Origin: Apium graveolens
Taxonomy: Eukaryota; Streptophyta; Magnoliopsida; Apiales; Apiaceae
Length of the DNA: 64,000 nucleotides
Direction: 5' to 3'
Assembly: GCF_009905375.1 (NCBI RefSeq)
Contig: NW_027418087.1
Location: forward strand, 62,001 to 126,000
Shown: positions 50,914-59,531 of the stretch, one piece after another
Layout of the letters: each line of letters opens with the position of its first letter
How positions within the stretch are numbered: the first letter of the stretch is position 1
Notes under the pieces: model-generated
What the model was told of the DNA's origin: nothing
Databases searched by the model: none
What the model saw: only the letters and a program-made list of their open reading frames with translations
Position numbers and translations under genes: made by a program

Positions 50914-50925
50914 TCTCCCCCTTAA
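50914..50925 (-). other. Third polypurine-like tract
   Basis: The minus strand reads TTTAAGGGGGAGAAAT just after the stop of the additional ORF, about 300 bp from the 3' LTR. The ~270 bp between it and the main tract hold no gene. Confidence 0.5.
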
Positions 50926-50939
50926 AGCATCAAAACGAT

Positions 50940-52217
50940 CTAGGTTGAAGGCTGATCAGAAGTGTTGACAGCATCATCCTTTGGAGAAAAATAAGCATCT
51001 AGCTGATCTTCATTTTCCATATTTCCAGCAGCATTTACCAAATCATCTAGTCCAGTTTCCAAAACAACATTTGATTGAGAAGCCGAGGGTTTTGCAGCAG
51101 ACATGAAGTTAAACATAATATCTTTCAATCCCTTAATCTCAGTCTTCAGCTGATTCACTTGCTCTGTAGTAGCATCCATATGTCCAAAAAGCAGAATATT
51201 GTCATCTTGAATACCCTTAAACAATTGCATCATCTCAGCAGTTGGAGAAAAGGCTGAGGGCTCAGCTACAGCAGGGGTTTCAGTAGGTAGAGTAGGAATG
51301 ATCCTGACCAACTCACCTTTTTCAATATGCAAGTTTGACATTGCTAAGGTTTTAGCATCCAACACCTCCTTTACAGACAACTTATCAGCAGACTTAAGAT
51401 CAATCTTAAACGAGTCAAAAATCTTGGATAATAACAACCCATAAGGCAAACCTATTTTCTTCTGATTCACAGCGGCTAGCATATTCTTGAGAATCAAATG
51501 AGATAAGTCAAAAGCCCTACCGGCTAAAATCATGGCAACCACAGTAACATCCTAACAACTGAAAGTGGATTTGTTTCCACCTCTAGGACACACATTAGCA
51601 CGACAGATTTTAAACAGAAAATGAGCTATTGGAGTGACTAAAGTAGTGGATGGAGGTTGGGGATTTTCTTCCATATTGCTATCAGACCCTAACAGCAACT
51701 TAAATTGATCCATTATAGAAAAATCAGGTAACACAACATAACCCTTTCCAGTAAAAACCTCAATCTCAGTTGGATTCTCAAACTTAATTAATGAGCTAAA
51801 AAAAGGAGGGTTCAATCGAATGCGCTTATCACGAACTGTGGACACACAATTACCAAACTTATCCTCATGCAAATTTGCATAAAATTCATGAACTAAATCA
51901 CGGTAATAAACTTTTGGTAATTCAAGCACAAAATTATCCATACCAACAGTCTTAAACAAAGCTAAAGCACCAGATTGTTGAAGAAGCTTACCGACGACTG
52001 GAATACCAGGAAGAATGGGACGAGAATCCAATGCATTCTCAGTGAACCTCTGTTCCAAATCCGGAGAGTCAAATGATAGAGTGATCTTGAGCTTCTTGGA
52101 ATCAGGAGTTTGAGACACTTCATCGGCACTTTCATTTCCCAAATCAACCACAGTGTTATCTTGTTTAGAGACAGAACGATTGGCGAGAAGACCTGACTTC
52201 CTTGTTGTTCAAACCAT
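50940..52217 (-). pseudogene. TE2 additional ORF after pol (426 codons, two stops)
   Basis: One frame runs from ATG at 52,217-52,215 to the stop at 50,940. It is broken by TGA at codon 3 (52,211-52,209) and TAG at codon 222 (51,554-51,552). The first half contains LPKVYYRDLVHEFYANL and a following segment with RDKRIRLNPPFFSSLI. The second half contains LPYGLLLSKIFDSFKIDL and later a heptad-like stretch (MDATTEQVNQLKTEIKGLKDI) and an acidic Ser/Thr-rich end. The first part resembles the family known as the putative plant transposon protein domain. I see no signal peptide or transmembrane segment, so an envelope role is not supported. It occupies the position where Sireviruses often carry an extra ORF. 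The function is unknown. Confidence 0.75.
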
Positions 52218-52651
52218 GATGAGATCAAATTGCGATGATGTTGGAGAGAAGACGGTAAGTAGAAAAATAACTGAGCGGCGGTGAAATAAGAATTGAAACC
52301 CTAACCCGTGTTTTGATAGCCTTTTTAGGGGAGAATTTAGGATAAGATTTAAAAACAAATAATAATTATCCTAATTCTAACACTTATCAAAATAACATCT
52401 TAAATCTATCTAAAACACCACAATTAATACTTTAATCATTTAACAATTAAATCAGCAAATCATGCAAATATTTAAACATAATTAAACAGAGAATGACATA
52501 TCATAATTAACAAAAAAAAAATTAACTTAACACAAAAAATGTCATTTAAATAACCAATCATAGTAAGCTAATATGAAAAATGATAGTAAGCTAACATTAC
52601 CAAATTTCCAAAGATAGCTTGCCATTATACACTGCACGTGCCAAGTTCCCT
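52218..52651 (-). other. TE2 spacer between pol and the additional ORF
   Basis: This is AT-rich sequence with no supported ORF. A transcript would carry it as the leader of the additional ORF. It contains two copies of an ATGATAGTAAGCTAA-like word near 52,560-52,600 on the + strand, related to a GATAGTAAGCTGATATGA word in the LTRs. I see no promoter or splice signals I would stand behind. Confidence 0.5.
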
Positions 52652-53434
52652 TCAATTGGTTGAAAATTTTGCTTCGCCAAGGGGTTTTGTAAAGATATCT
52701 GCCAATTGATATTCAGTAGGTACAAAAACTAATTCAATCTTACCTTTGGCAGCATTATCTCTCAAGAAATGATGACGAACATCAATATGCTTTGTTCTTG
52801 AGTGATTAACTGGATTCTTTGATATGTTGATGGTGCTAGTGTTGTCACAATAGATTGGAACTTTGCCACACTTGATTCCAAAATCTCGTAGAGTCTGAAT
52901 CATCCACAAAATTTGAGAGCAACAGCTACCAGCTGCCAAATACTCACCTTCTGCTGTGGATAATGCAACTGAAGTTTGTTTCTTACTTTCCCAAGATACG
53001 AGACTTTGTCCTAAATATGTACAAACACCACTTGTACTCTTTCTATCAGTTTGACAACCTGCATAGTCAGCATCACTATACCCCACAAGATCAAATGTGC
53101 TTGTAATAGGATAAAATAACCCAATATTAATAGTCCCACATAAATATCGAAATATTCTTTTAACTGCATTTAAGTGTGATTCCTTAGGTTTAGCTTGAAA
53201 ACGAGCACAAACACATACACTATACATAATATCTGGCCGAGAAGCAGTAAGATATAAAAGACTACCAATCATACCTCTATACTTCTTGATATCAACATCT
53301 TTACCTTTTTCATCCGATGTCAGCTTGCTATTTTGATTCATTGGAGTAGATTTCGGCTTGACATTGTCAAAACCAAATCTGGTCAGCAAATTCTTGACAT
53401 ATTTTGATTGATGCACATAAATTCCATCTTTAGA
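52652..53434 (-). pseudogene. TE2 pol, RT C-terminus and RNase H
   Basis: From the first ATG (53,416) this encodes the end of RT (YVKNLLTRFGF) and a complete RNase H, with active-site residues D115 (SDADYAG), E156 (TAEGEY), D191 (YCDNTS) and D240 (LADIFTKPL), and a conserved HIDVRHHFLRD. It is in the same frame as the RT segment upstream and separated from it only by the TAA at 53,437-53,435. The domain itself is well preserved. Confidence 0.9.
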
Positions 53435-53845
53435 TTATTTAATTTGGAGCCCCAAGAAATAATTGAGCTCACCCATCATGCTCATGTCAAATTCACTGCT
53501 CATACACTTAGAAAACCACTCACACATAGAATCATTAGTGGATCCAAAGATTATATCATCTACATATATCTGGACAATCAAAATATCATTACCATTTTGC
53601 TTAGTAAATAAAGTAGGATCAATTTTACCTCGAATGAAGCCATTTTTGATCAAAAACTTACTAAGCCTCTTGTACCAAGCCCTTGGTGCTTGCTTTAAGC
53701 CATATAATGCCTTCTTAAGCTTGTAGACATAGTCCGGATGTTGTCCATGTTCAAAACCAGGGGGTTGCTTGACATAAACTTCCTCTTCCAGAAATCCATT
53801 AAGAAAAGCACTTTTGACGTCCATTTGATGTAGCTTGATCTTCTT
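53435..53845 (-). pseudogene. TE2 pol, RT catalytic core
   Basis: This segment reads [10 protein letters not shown], then the conserved [12 protein letters not shown], then the catalytic [11 protein letters not shown] (YVDD at residues 87-90 from the first Met) and ends GLQIK at a TAA (53,437-53,435). It follows in frame after another TAA at 53,848-53,846. The codon after GLQIK is normally Gln in relatives, so this TAA fits a CAA-to-TAA change. Confidence 0.9.
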
Positions 53846-54409
53846 TTAGCATGCATAAGCAAGAAGCATCCTAATTGATTCCAATCTAGCTACTGGAGCA
53901 TAAGTTTGATCAAAGTCAATGCCTTCTTGTTGGTTGTACCCTTGTGCTACACGCCTTGCTTTATTTCGAGTAACAGTACCAAATTCATCCACTTTATTCT
54001 TGAAAATCCATTTTGTACCAATGATTGAAGCATCCTTTGGTGGCTTGACCAGTTCCCAAACATCACATCGTTCGAATTCATTGAGTTCTTCTTGCATAGC
54101 CGTGATCCAATTTTCATCTTTAAGTGCTTCTTTGACATTCTTGGGTTCCTCTTGAGCTAAAAATGCAGCATAAGCACAAAAATTTGCAGTGCCTTTTCTT
54201 GTCTTGAGACCATCAGAAATATCACCAATAACCTGTTTTGGAGGGTGATTCTTCACTGTCCGTGTAGCTTTTGGCAATGAATGCTTTACAATATCTTTAT
54301 GTGAAGTCTTCCTTATCTTAGATGGAGGAGCTAAGTCCTCACCATCATAGATTGGCATTTTATCCTTTGCTCTATTTCCTCTAGGACCATCAAGAGTCAT
54401 CTTTGCCAT
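53846..54409 (-). pseudogene. TE2 pol, RT N-terminal part
   Basis: The second half of this segment is the RT start: [27 protein letters not shown] and [20 protein letters not shown]. The usual Leu in KARLVAQGY is Arg here. The first ~90 residues are the variable linker that follows integrase. The frame ends at a TAA (53,848-53,846) inside RT, shortly before MDVKSAF. Confidence 0.88.
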
Positions 54410-54550
54410 CTTTACAATTGCATCATCAACTGGAGTAGAAGGTTCTGCTTGCTGATTTCCTGAGACAGTTTCAATTTCAGCTTGCTGTTTTCCAGAATCA
54501 GTCTCTGTTTCAGCTTGCTATTTTGGAGTAGCCTTCTCTGTTTCAGCTTG
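54410..54550 (-). other. Repetitive Gln-Ala-Glu linker between integrase and RT, with stops
   Basis: The frame shared by integrase and RT continues here as repeated units built on QAE followed by acidic and Thr/Ser residues. A TAG lies at 54,520-54,518 and another just upstream at 54,553-54,551. Both have TAG in place of CAG within the recurring word CAGCAAGCTG. The repeat expands the linker and is probably free to vary in length. Confidence 0.8.
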
Positions 54551-55876
54551 CTATTGTCCAGCTTCACCTGCATCATCTTCCTCGTCTCTTGGAAGATCAT
54601 TGTTAGGTTCTTGAAAAGTAACATCTATAGATTCCTCAACAATATGCTTAGACAAATTATAAACTCTATAGGTTTTACTATTCATAGAATAACCAAGAAA
54701 AATAGCTTCATAAGATTTAGCATCAAATTTACCATCATTACCAATTGTCTTGAGCACAAAACACTTTGAGCCAAAGATTCTGAAGTAACTGATGTTGGGC
54801 CTCTTTTTCTTGAGCAATTCATATGGAGTCTTGTCCAAAATAGGTCTTATCAATACTCTATTCAGAACATAGCATGCTGTGTTGACTGCTTCTGCCCAAA
54901 AACTTCTAGGTAACTTGCTTTCTTGCAACAAAGTCCTTGCTGTCTCTTGCAGTGACCTATTCTTGCGTTCCACCACACCATTTTGTTGTGGAGTCCTTGG
55001 AGCCGAGAATTCATGTGATATTCCTCTTTCTTCACAATTAGTAACAAAGTCTTTTTGGAATTCACCACCTCGATCACTCCTTATTCCTATAAGCTTTGTA
55101 TTGAGCTTATTCTCAAGTAATTTAATTAGTTTCTCAAACTCATTAAAAGCAGCATCTTTAGTTCTAAGAAACAATACCCATGTAAAATGAGAATAATCAT
55201 CAACAATTACAAAACCATATTGCTTACCTCCTATACTTTTATAAGCTTTTGGACCAAATAAGTCTAAATGTAAAAGTTCTAAGGGTTTAGAAGTAGATAC
55301 CATTTTCTTTGCTTTGTGAGTACTTCTAATTTGCTTGCCTAATTGGCATGCCGAACACACCTCAGTCTTGACATACTTGATTTTGGGTAAACCTCTGACT
55401 AGCTTCTTCTTTGAAAGCTTGTTAAGTAAGTCCATGTGAGCATGACCCAATCTTCTATGCCAAACACAAGGATCAGTGTCTATTGCAGCAAGACAGCAAG
55501 CTGTTTTCTGCAACTCAAAGTCCAAAATATATATATTTCCTTCCCTTCTAGCAACTAGGGGGACTTTGTTAGTACCAATAGTAATAATACACTTATCAAT
55601 ACCAAAGTTAACAGTATGACCATCATCATATAACTGACTTATGCTAAGCAGATTATATTTAAGGCCTTTAACATATTGAACTTTATCAATTGAAATGTGT
55701 TTATTACCTATTTTACCTTTTCCAAGAATTTGAAGAGTTTTGCTATCACCAATAGTCACTCTTCCACCCTTTTTCATCTGAAGACTCAAGAATTGTGCTT
55801 TGTCTCCACTCATATGTTTAGTACATCCGCTATCTAAAATCCATTGAGTTGATTTGACTCGAGCGGCAAGACACAT
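54551..55876 (-). pseudogene. TE2 pol, protease and integrase (441 aa open)
   Basis: Protease is recognised by WILDSGCTKHMSG with the catalytic D15-S16-G17. The zinc-binding GAG-pre-integrase part has H140, H145, C174 and C177. The integrase core has D205, D268 and E303 (D-x62-D-x34-E), followed by PRTPQQNGVVERKNR and the C-terminal FGSKCFV region. All expected catalytic residues are present. The frame is preceded at once by TAG (55,879-55,877) and ends at TAG (54,553-54,551), so the ATG at 55,876 is merely the first Met after a stop. The segment is in frame with the RT and RNase H pieces downstream. Confidence 0.9.
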
Positions 55877-56207
55877 CTACAAAACACATAAAACAACTCA
55901 ATTTTTTGGTACCCAAAGTTTGTTGGGTCCGACATGGTTAGCAGATAAAACATATAAAACATGTAAATCAGATTTCTTTATCCATTTTTGGATAAATCTA
56001 GGTGATTTAACTCTGCCAGCCTGATGATGGTAAGCTGTCTTTGTTCTGCCATTCTGATCATAGTAAGTTGTTTTCTGTTTGTTTCCTCCATGGTATGATT
56101 TTTGTCCATTCTGAACTTTGCAATGCTTTTCAAGATGCCCTTTCTTTCCACATCTGTTGCATATCTTCTAAGGCATAGCATAATCATAGGGTATGCCATG
56201 TTTTCCT
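55877..56207 (-). pseudogene. TE2 gag C-terminal extension with a second zinc knuckle
   Basis: In the pol frame, not the gag frame, this reads LRYEGKHGIPYDYAMP, a TAG stop (56,170-56,168), then a second CCHC knuckle CNRCGKKGHLEKHC (56,161-56,120), a Tyr/Gln/Gly-rich stretch and NKLWVPKN before TGA (55,900-55,898). A single-base frameshift near 56,215-56,240 therefore separates it from the main gag ORF. The short ATG frame 56,211-55,978 overlapping it is the wrong frame. Confidence 0.75.
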
Positions 56208-57935
56208 TCATATCTTAGAGTTTTGTCCTTCTTGTTTTGCATTCATTCCAATTCCTTCTCTGACCAATGGAATATTTATGTTGTTCATCATAGATTTGAG
56301 ACTTTCTTCTCCTTGAACAAACGATCTCATGCCCTTTTTCAGATCCTCCACTTCCTTTGTGAGCAGATCAATCTTTTCAGCTTGCTGACTTATGATTTCA
56401 GCTTGCTGAGATGGTTCTTCTGCTTGATTTGAAGGTGTTGCATCTATTGATTCTCTGAGTTTGAACAGCTCCAAACATTCATCCCTTGCTTTAATCTCCT
56501 TCTTTAACTCTGTGATCTCCATTAATTGAGTCTTGTTTCTTTTGAGGAGAATTTTGTTGAAGTTTTCCACATGACTAACTTTAGCTTGAAGATCCTTGAT
56601 TTCAGCCTCTTTGTCAGCTTGTGTAGGTACCTTCTTGTCAATCCAAGTATCTACTTTGCTCATCAAATCTTGAACCATAGTCTTGAGATAATTATTCTTC
56701 TCTTTTAGCTTGCTATTTTCAGCTTTAAGAGAATAATATTCACCCATAGATACATTCTTACATTCCTGCATGGTTAGTGGTTCTAAAACAATATTTTCAG
56801 AAGATAAATTATATTTACAAGAGTTTACCTCACTCTGATCTTCTTCTGAATCACTTTCTAGGTATCCACTTTCTGAATTTCCTCGAACAGAATCATCATC
56901 AAGTCCAACTAGGGCAAGATTGACCATGTCTCCACTTGAATCATCACTTGAAACTGAGTCATCATCACTCCAAGTCATTAGAGCTTTAGCTTTCTTCTTA
57001 TCCTTGAAGACAGTTTGCTGTTTTGACTTCAATTTGTAGCAGTCCCGCTTATAATGGCCTGGCTTTCCACATTCAAAGCATGTCTGATCTTTAGAATCCT
57101 TGTTGGGCTTCTTGTTGTTGGAAAATCTGCCTTTATCTCTTTTCAGCTTGTTCTTCTTCTCGAACATCTTTCTGATCTTCCTGGATATTAAAGCTTGTTC
57201 TTCGTCTGACTCATCTTCAGATTCCAGTAAGCTATCATTAGTGTGAAGAGCTAATTGCTTTATTTGAGCAACTGGAGCTTGCATAGAACTTGATTGGCAT
57301 TCCTTGATTTTGCTTTCAAATTGTTCCAATTCTGCAAAAACAGCCAATTGATCCATAGTATCTATAGTTGGAGAGGATTCTAGAGCTGTTACCTTTGGTT
57401 CATAGATAAATGGCACAACACTAAGTATCTTCATGTTGATTTCCTCTTGTGGGATATGTTTGCCAAGCTGCTTTAAGGCATTCAGATTTATCTGGAATCT
57501 AGCTTGACTTTCTCGAATAGTTTCTCCGTTTTGAAGCTTGAAATTTCCAAACTCATTCATTAGTTTACTCAATTTCACCTTCCTTAAACTCTTGGATCCT
57601 TCGTGATACAATTCCAGAGTATCCCATATCTCTTTAGCTGATTTGCATGAAGAGACTTTATCACATTCACTAGGACATAACCCATTCATGAGAGAATTCC
57701 TAGCCTTTCCATTGAAGCTGTATTTGATTAGTTCAGCCTCTGTGAGATCATCAACGTCTTTCACTTTGCCTTCTTTATCCTTGAACTCAAATGGACCCTT
57801 CTGAACAACTCTCAAAGCTAGTGGCTCCCTGGATAGATACACTTTCATGCGACCTTTCCACCAGTTATAGTTTTCTGTACCAAGCAAGAGAGGTGCTCGG
57901 TAATCTGAGGTTCCTTCGGGATATTTGTCAGCCAT
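56208..57935 (-). CDS. TE2 gag (575 aa, frameshifted at the C-terminus)
   Basis: This is the longest open frame of TE2. It begins 45 nt after the primer site with MADKYPEGTSDYRAPLL. Residues ~15-220 form the copia gag core (WWKGRMKVYL, AKEIWDTLELYHEG, QLGKHIPQEEINMKIL). A CCHC zinc knuckle sits at 286-299 (CFECGKPGHYKRDC). An acidic Ser/Asp stretch follows, then a long predicted coiled coil from about residue 410 to 545, with QQAE repeats. It would build the virus-like particle around the element RNA. Long gags with a coiled-coil tail are typical of Sireviruses. The end (QEGQNSKI, stop) is caused by a frameshift; its natural continuation lies in the next frame. Confidence 0.9.
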   Translation of the reverse strand: MADKYPEGTSDYRAPLLLGTENYNWWKGRMKVYLSREPLALRVVQKGPFEFKDKEGKVKDVDDLTEAELIKYSFNGKARNSLMNGLCPSECDKVSSCKSAKEIWDTLELYHEGSKSLRKVKLSKLMNEFGNFKLQNGETIRESQARFQINLNALKQLGKHIPQEEINMKILSVVPFIYEPKVTALESSPTIDTMDQLAVFAELEQFESKIKECQSSSMQAPVAQIKQLALHTNDSLLESEDESDEEQALISRKIRKMFEKKNKLKRDKGRFSNNKKPNKDSKDQTCFECGKPGHYKRDCYKLKSKQQTVFKDKKKAKALMTWSDDDSVSSDDSSGDMVNLALVGLDDDSVRGNSESGYLESDSEEDQSEVNSCKYNLSSENIVLEPLTMQECKNVSMGEYYSLKAENSKLKEKNNYLKTMVQDLMSKVDTWIDKKVPTQADKEAEIKDLQAKVSHVENFNKILLKRNKTQLMEITELKKEIKARDECLELFKLRESIDATPSNQAEEPSQQAEIISQQAEKIDLLTKEVEDLKKGMRSFVQGEESLKSMMNNINIPLVREGIGMNAKQEGQNSKI

Positions 57936-57980
57936 TTCGATCGAATACTATTCCTGTTACAGAAAGATTAGTATACCAAA

Positions 57981-57992
57981 GCTCTGATACCA
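57981..57992 (-). other. TE2 primer binding site (initiator tRNA-Met)
   Basis: The minus strand reads TGGTATCAGAGC, two bases inside the 5' LTR. It is a 12-base complement of the initiator-tRNA-Met 3' end and fixes the element's orientation. Confidence 0.96.
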
Positions 57993-57994
57993 AC

Positions 57995-59197
57995 TGAAAT
58001 TACACCTAGAGGGGGGGTGAATAGGTGATTATGGCTAACTAGGATTACTTTTAAATTTTACCCGAAAATGGCTTACTGAGATTTTACCAACAGAACTATA
58101 ATTTGACAATGATAGTAAGCTGATATGACTAAATGCAATGCAGAAAATAATGTGCAGAAAAGTAAATAGAACACACAAGAATTTTAGCCAGGTTCGACCC
58201 CTAAGCCCCTATGGTCTACGTCCTGGTCCCTTACCAACTTGGTATGAGAATATATTATTGATCAATGAAGGTTATAACTACAAGATACAACAATATATCT
58301 CCCTTTATCCCAACTGCTGATAATGGCTTGCTGAAACCCTGTTTAAGAACCTGCTCTCTAAGTACTATACTACCCCGTAGTACAAACTCCTCTAGCAAGT
58401 ACCACTAAACCCTTGTTTCCCTAGCCAACTTATCCAGCAACTAACCAATACAATTTGAACAATACAAATCAGTGATAAAGATTACAACTCAAACTATAAA
58501 CTCTCTTCAATAAAATACGTGTATATATTTAGAGCTCGAGAGTATATTGAAAATAATAACGATCAGGAGTTGTATGTATTCTTGCTTGCAAAGTCGTCTT
58601 TTATAAAACTGCAAGAAAATCTCTTATATAACCACACATTAACGTTTGAAAACTGCCTCAACAAATTACAATGGCTAGAATCCAATTCTACCGTGTAAGA
58701 TCGTTGGGATGGTTTTTCCAACGTTCATGTGTACGTTAGATAGAAGAGAAACACAGAAGTCCAACGTTCAGAAAATATCTCTTCTATTTAGTAGAGGATA
58801 AAACGTTTTAATGAAGATAGGAGAAAGAGTTTGAAAGAGAAACAAACTCCTATTCTTTAGGAAATCAAATTGAGTAAGTAAAAATGTTTTATAAATGAGC
58901 TCTCTATATATCATGCACGTTTATTATATTAGAGAAGTCCTTACAACTGATATATATGAAGATCCTATAAAATCTCCATGAAATTCGACTTCCTTGTTGA
59001 ATCTGGACTGTGCATCTTGGCTTGCTGTTATCCTGACAATCGTGATCATAGCTTGCTAAAATAGATTACTGTCTTATGATAGCTTGCTCTCATGATACTT
59101 AAACAGCACTGATATCAAGCTGTTATATCCTGCAAACATTCTCAAATACCAACATGATGGCTTGCTGTGTTGTGATCATCAAAACTAAGGAGTTACA
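57995..59197 (-). repeat. TE2 5' LTR (1,203 bp)
   Basis: This is the partner of the 49,414-50,615 LTR with the same TGTAACTCC...GTAATTTCA limits. It carries the promoter that would drive gag-pol leftwards. U3 contains four or five copies of a GCTTGCTG word (CAGCAAGC on the coding strand) near 59,019-59,165. Confidence 0.95.
58623..58631 (-). promoter_or_regulatory. TATA-like box in TE2 5' LTR
   Basis: TTATATAAG on the minus strand, about 570 bp from the U3 start. It is the best candidate for the element's promoter. A second AT-rich candidate (TTTTATAAAAGACG) lies a little downstream. Confidence 0.5.
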
Positions 59198-59202
59198 TGT
59201 AG
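59198..59202. repeat. TE2 target-site duplication, right copy (TGTAG)
   Basis: This matches the left copy at 49,409-49,413. The satellite resumes in register (TGTAGTTATGCTAGATAC). Confidence 0.95.
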
Positions 59203-59416
59203 TTATGCTAGATACATGATTTAATTTTTTAAGTAAATTATATTTTTCAAACTTTGCTTTTGGAAGGTTTTAACGTATTTTCAACCATGGTGTTAACCAA
59301 CCCACCAAACGAAACCATATTTCGCTTATAATAAATTATAAAAAACAATAAATTTATATTATTTAGATTTATGACTTTAAAATATTTACATATTGTTTTG
59401 AATGTATTATATTATG

Positions 59417-59531
59417 GAAGCATTCAAAATTTAGATAGTTCAAATCTTAAAAAGTCCTCATATCACAACCTTTGCTGTAAAAAGGCGCGAGTTGAATAAC
59501 GGTGGTGTACGTGGATGATTTGATATTGATT
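59417..59531 (+). pseudogene. Copia reverse-transcriptase relic in a satellite monomer (example 3)
   Basis: This example, beyond TE2, shows the relic is a property of the satellite. ITVVYVDDLILI is encoded with YVDD at 59,508-59,519, preceded by the same GAAGCATTC and AAAGTCCTCATATCACAACC words. The frame preceding the motif is broken (TGA before ATA ACG GTG). Confidence 0.5.

Larger units (their letters stand above)
49414..59197 (-). mobile_element. TE2: complete but decayed Sirevirus-like copia element (9,784 bp)
   Basis: On the minus strand the order is 5' LTR, PBS, gag with a long coiled-coil tail, protease, integrase, reverse transcriptase, RNase H, an additional ORF, polypurine tracts and 3' LTR. 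Five-base target duplications (TGTAG) flank it inside a satellite A subunit. Large size, ~1.2-kb LTRs, long gag, several polypurine-like tracts and an extra 3' ORF together are typical of the Sirevirus lineage; the lineage call is inference. By eye I count roughly 20-25 differences between the LTRs, mostly transitions. The coding frames carry one frameshift and several stops, so the copy is non-autonomous. Confidence 0.95.

Noticed and set aside
50940..52217. Envelope-like gene in TE2
   Set aside because: The position suggests it, but there is no signal peptide, transmembrane helix or fusion-like hydrophobic stretch.
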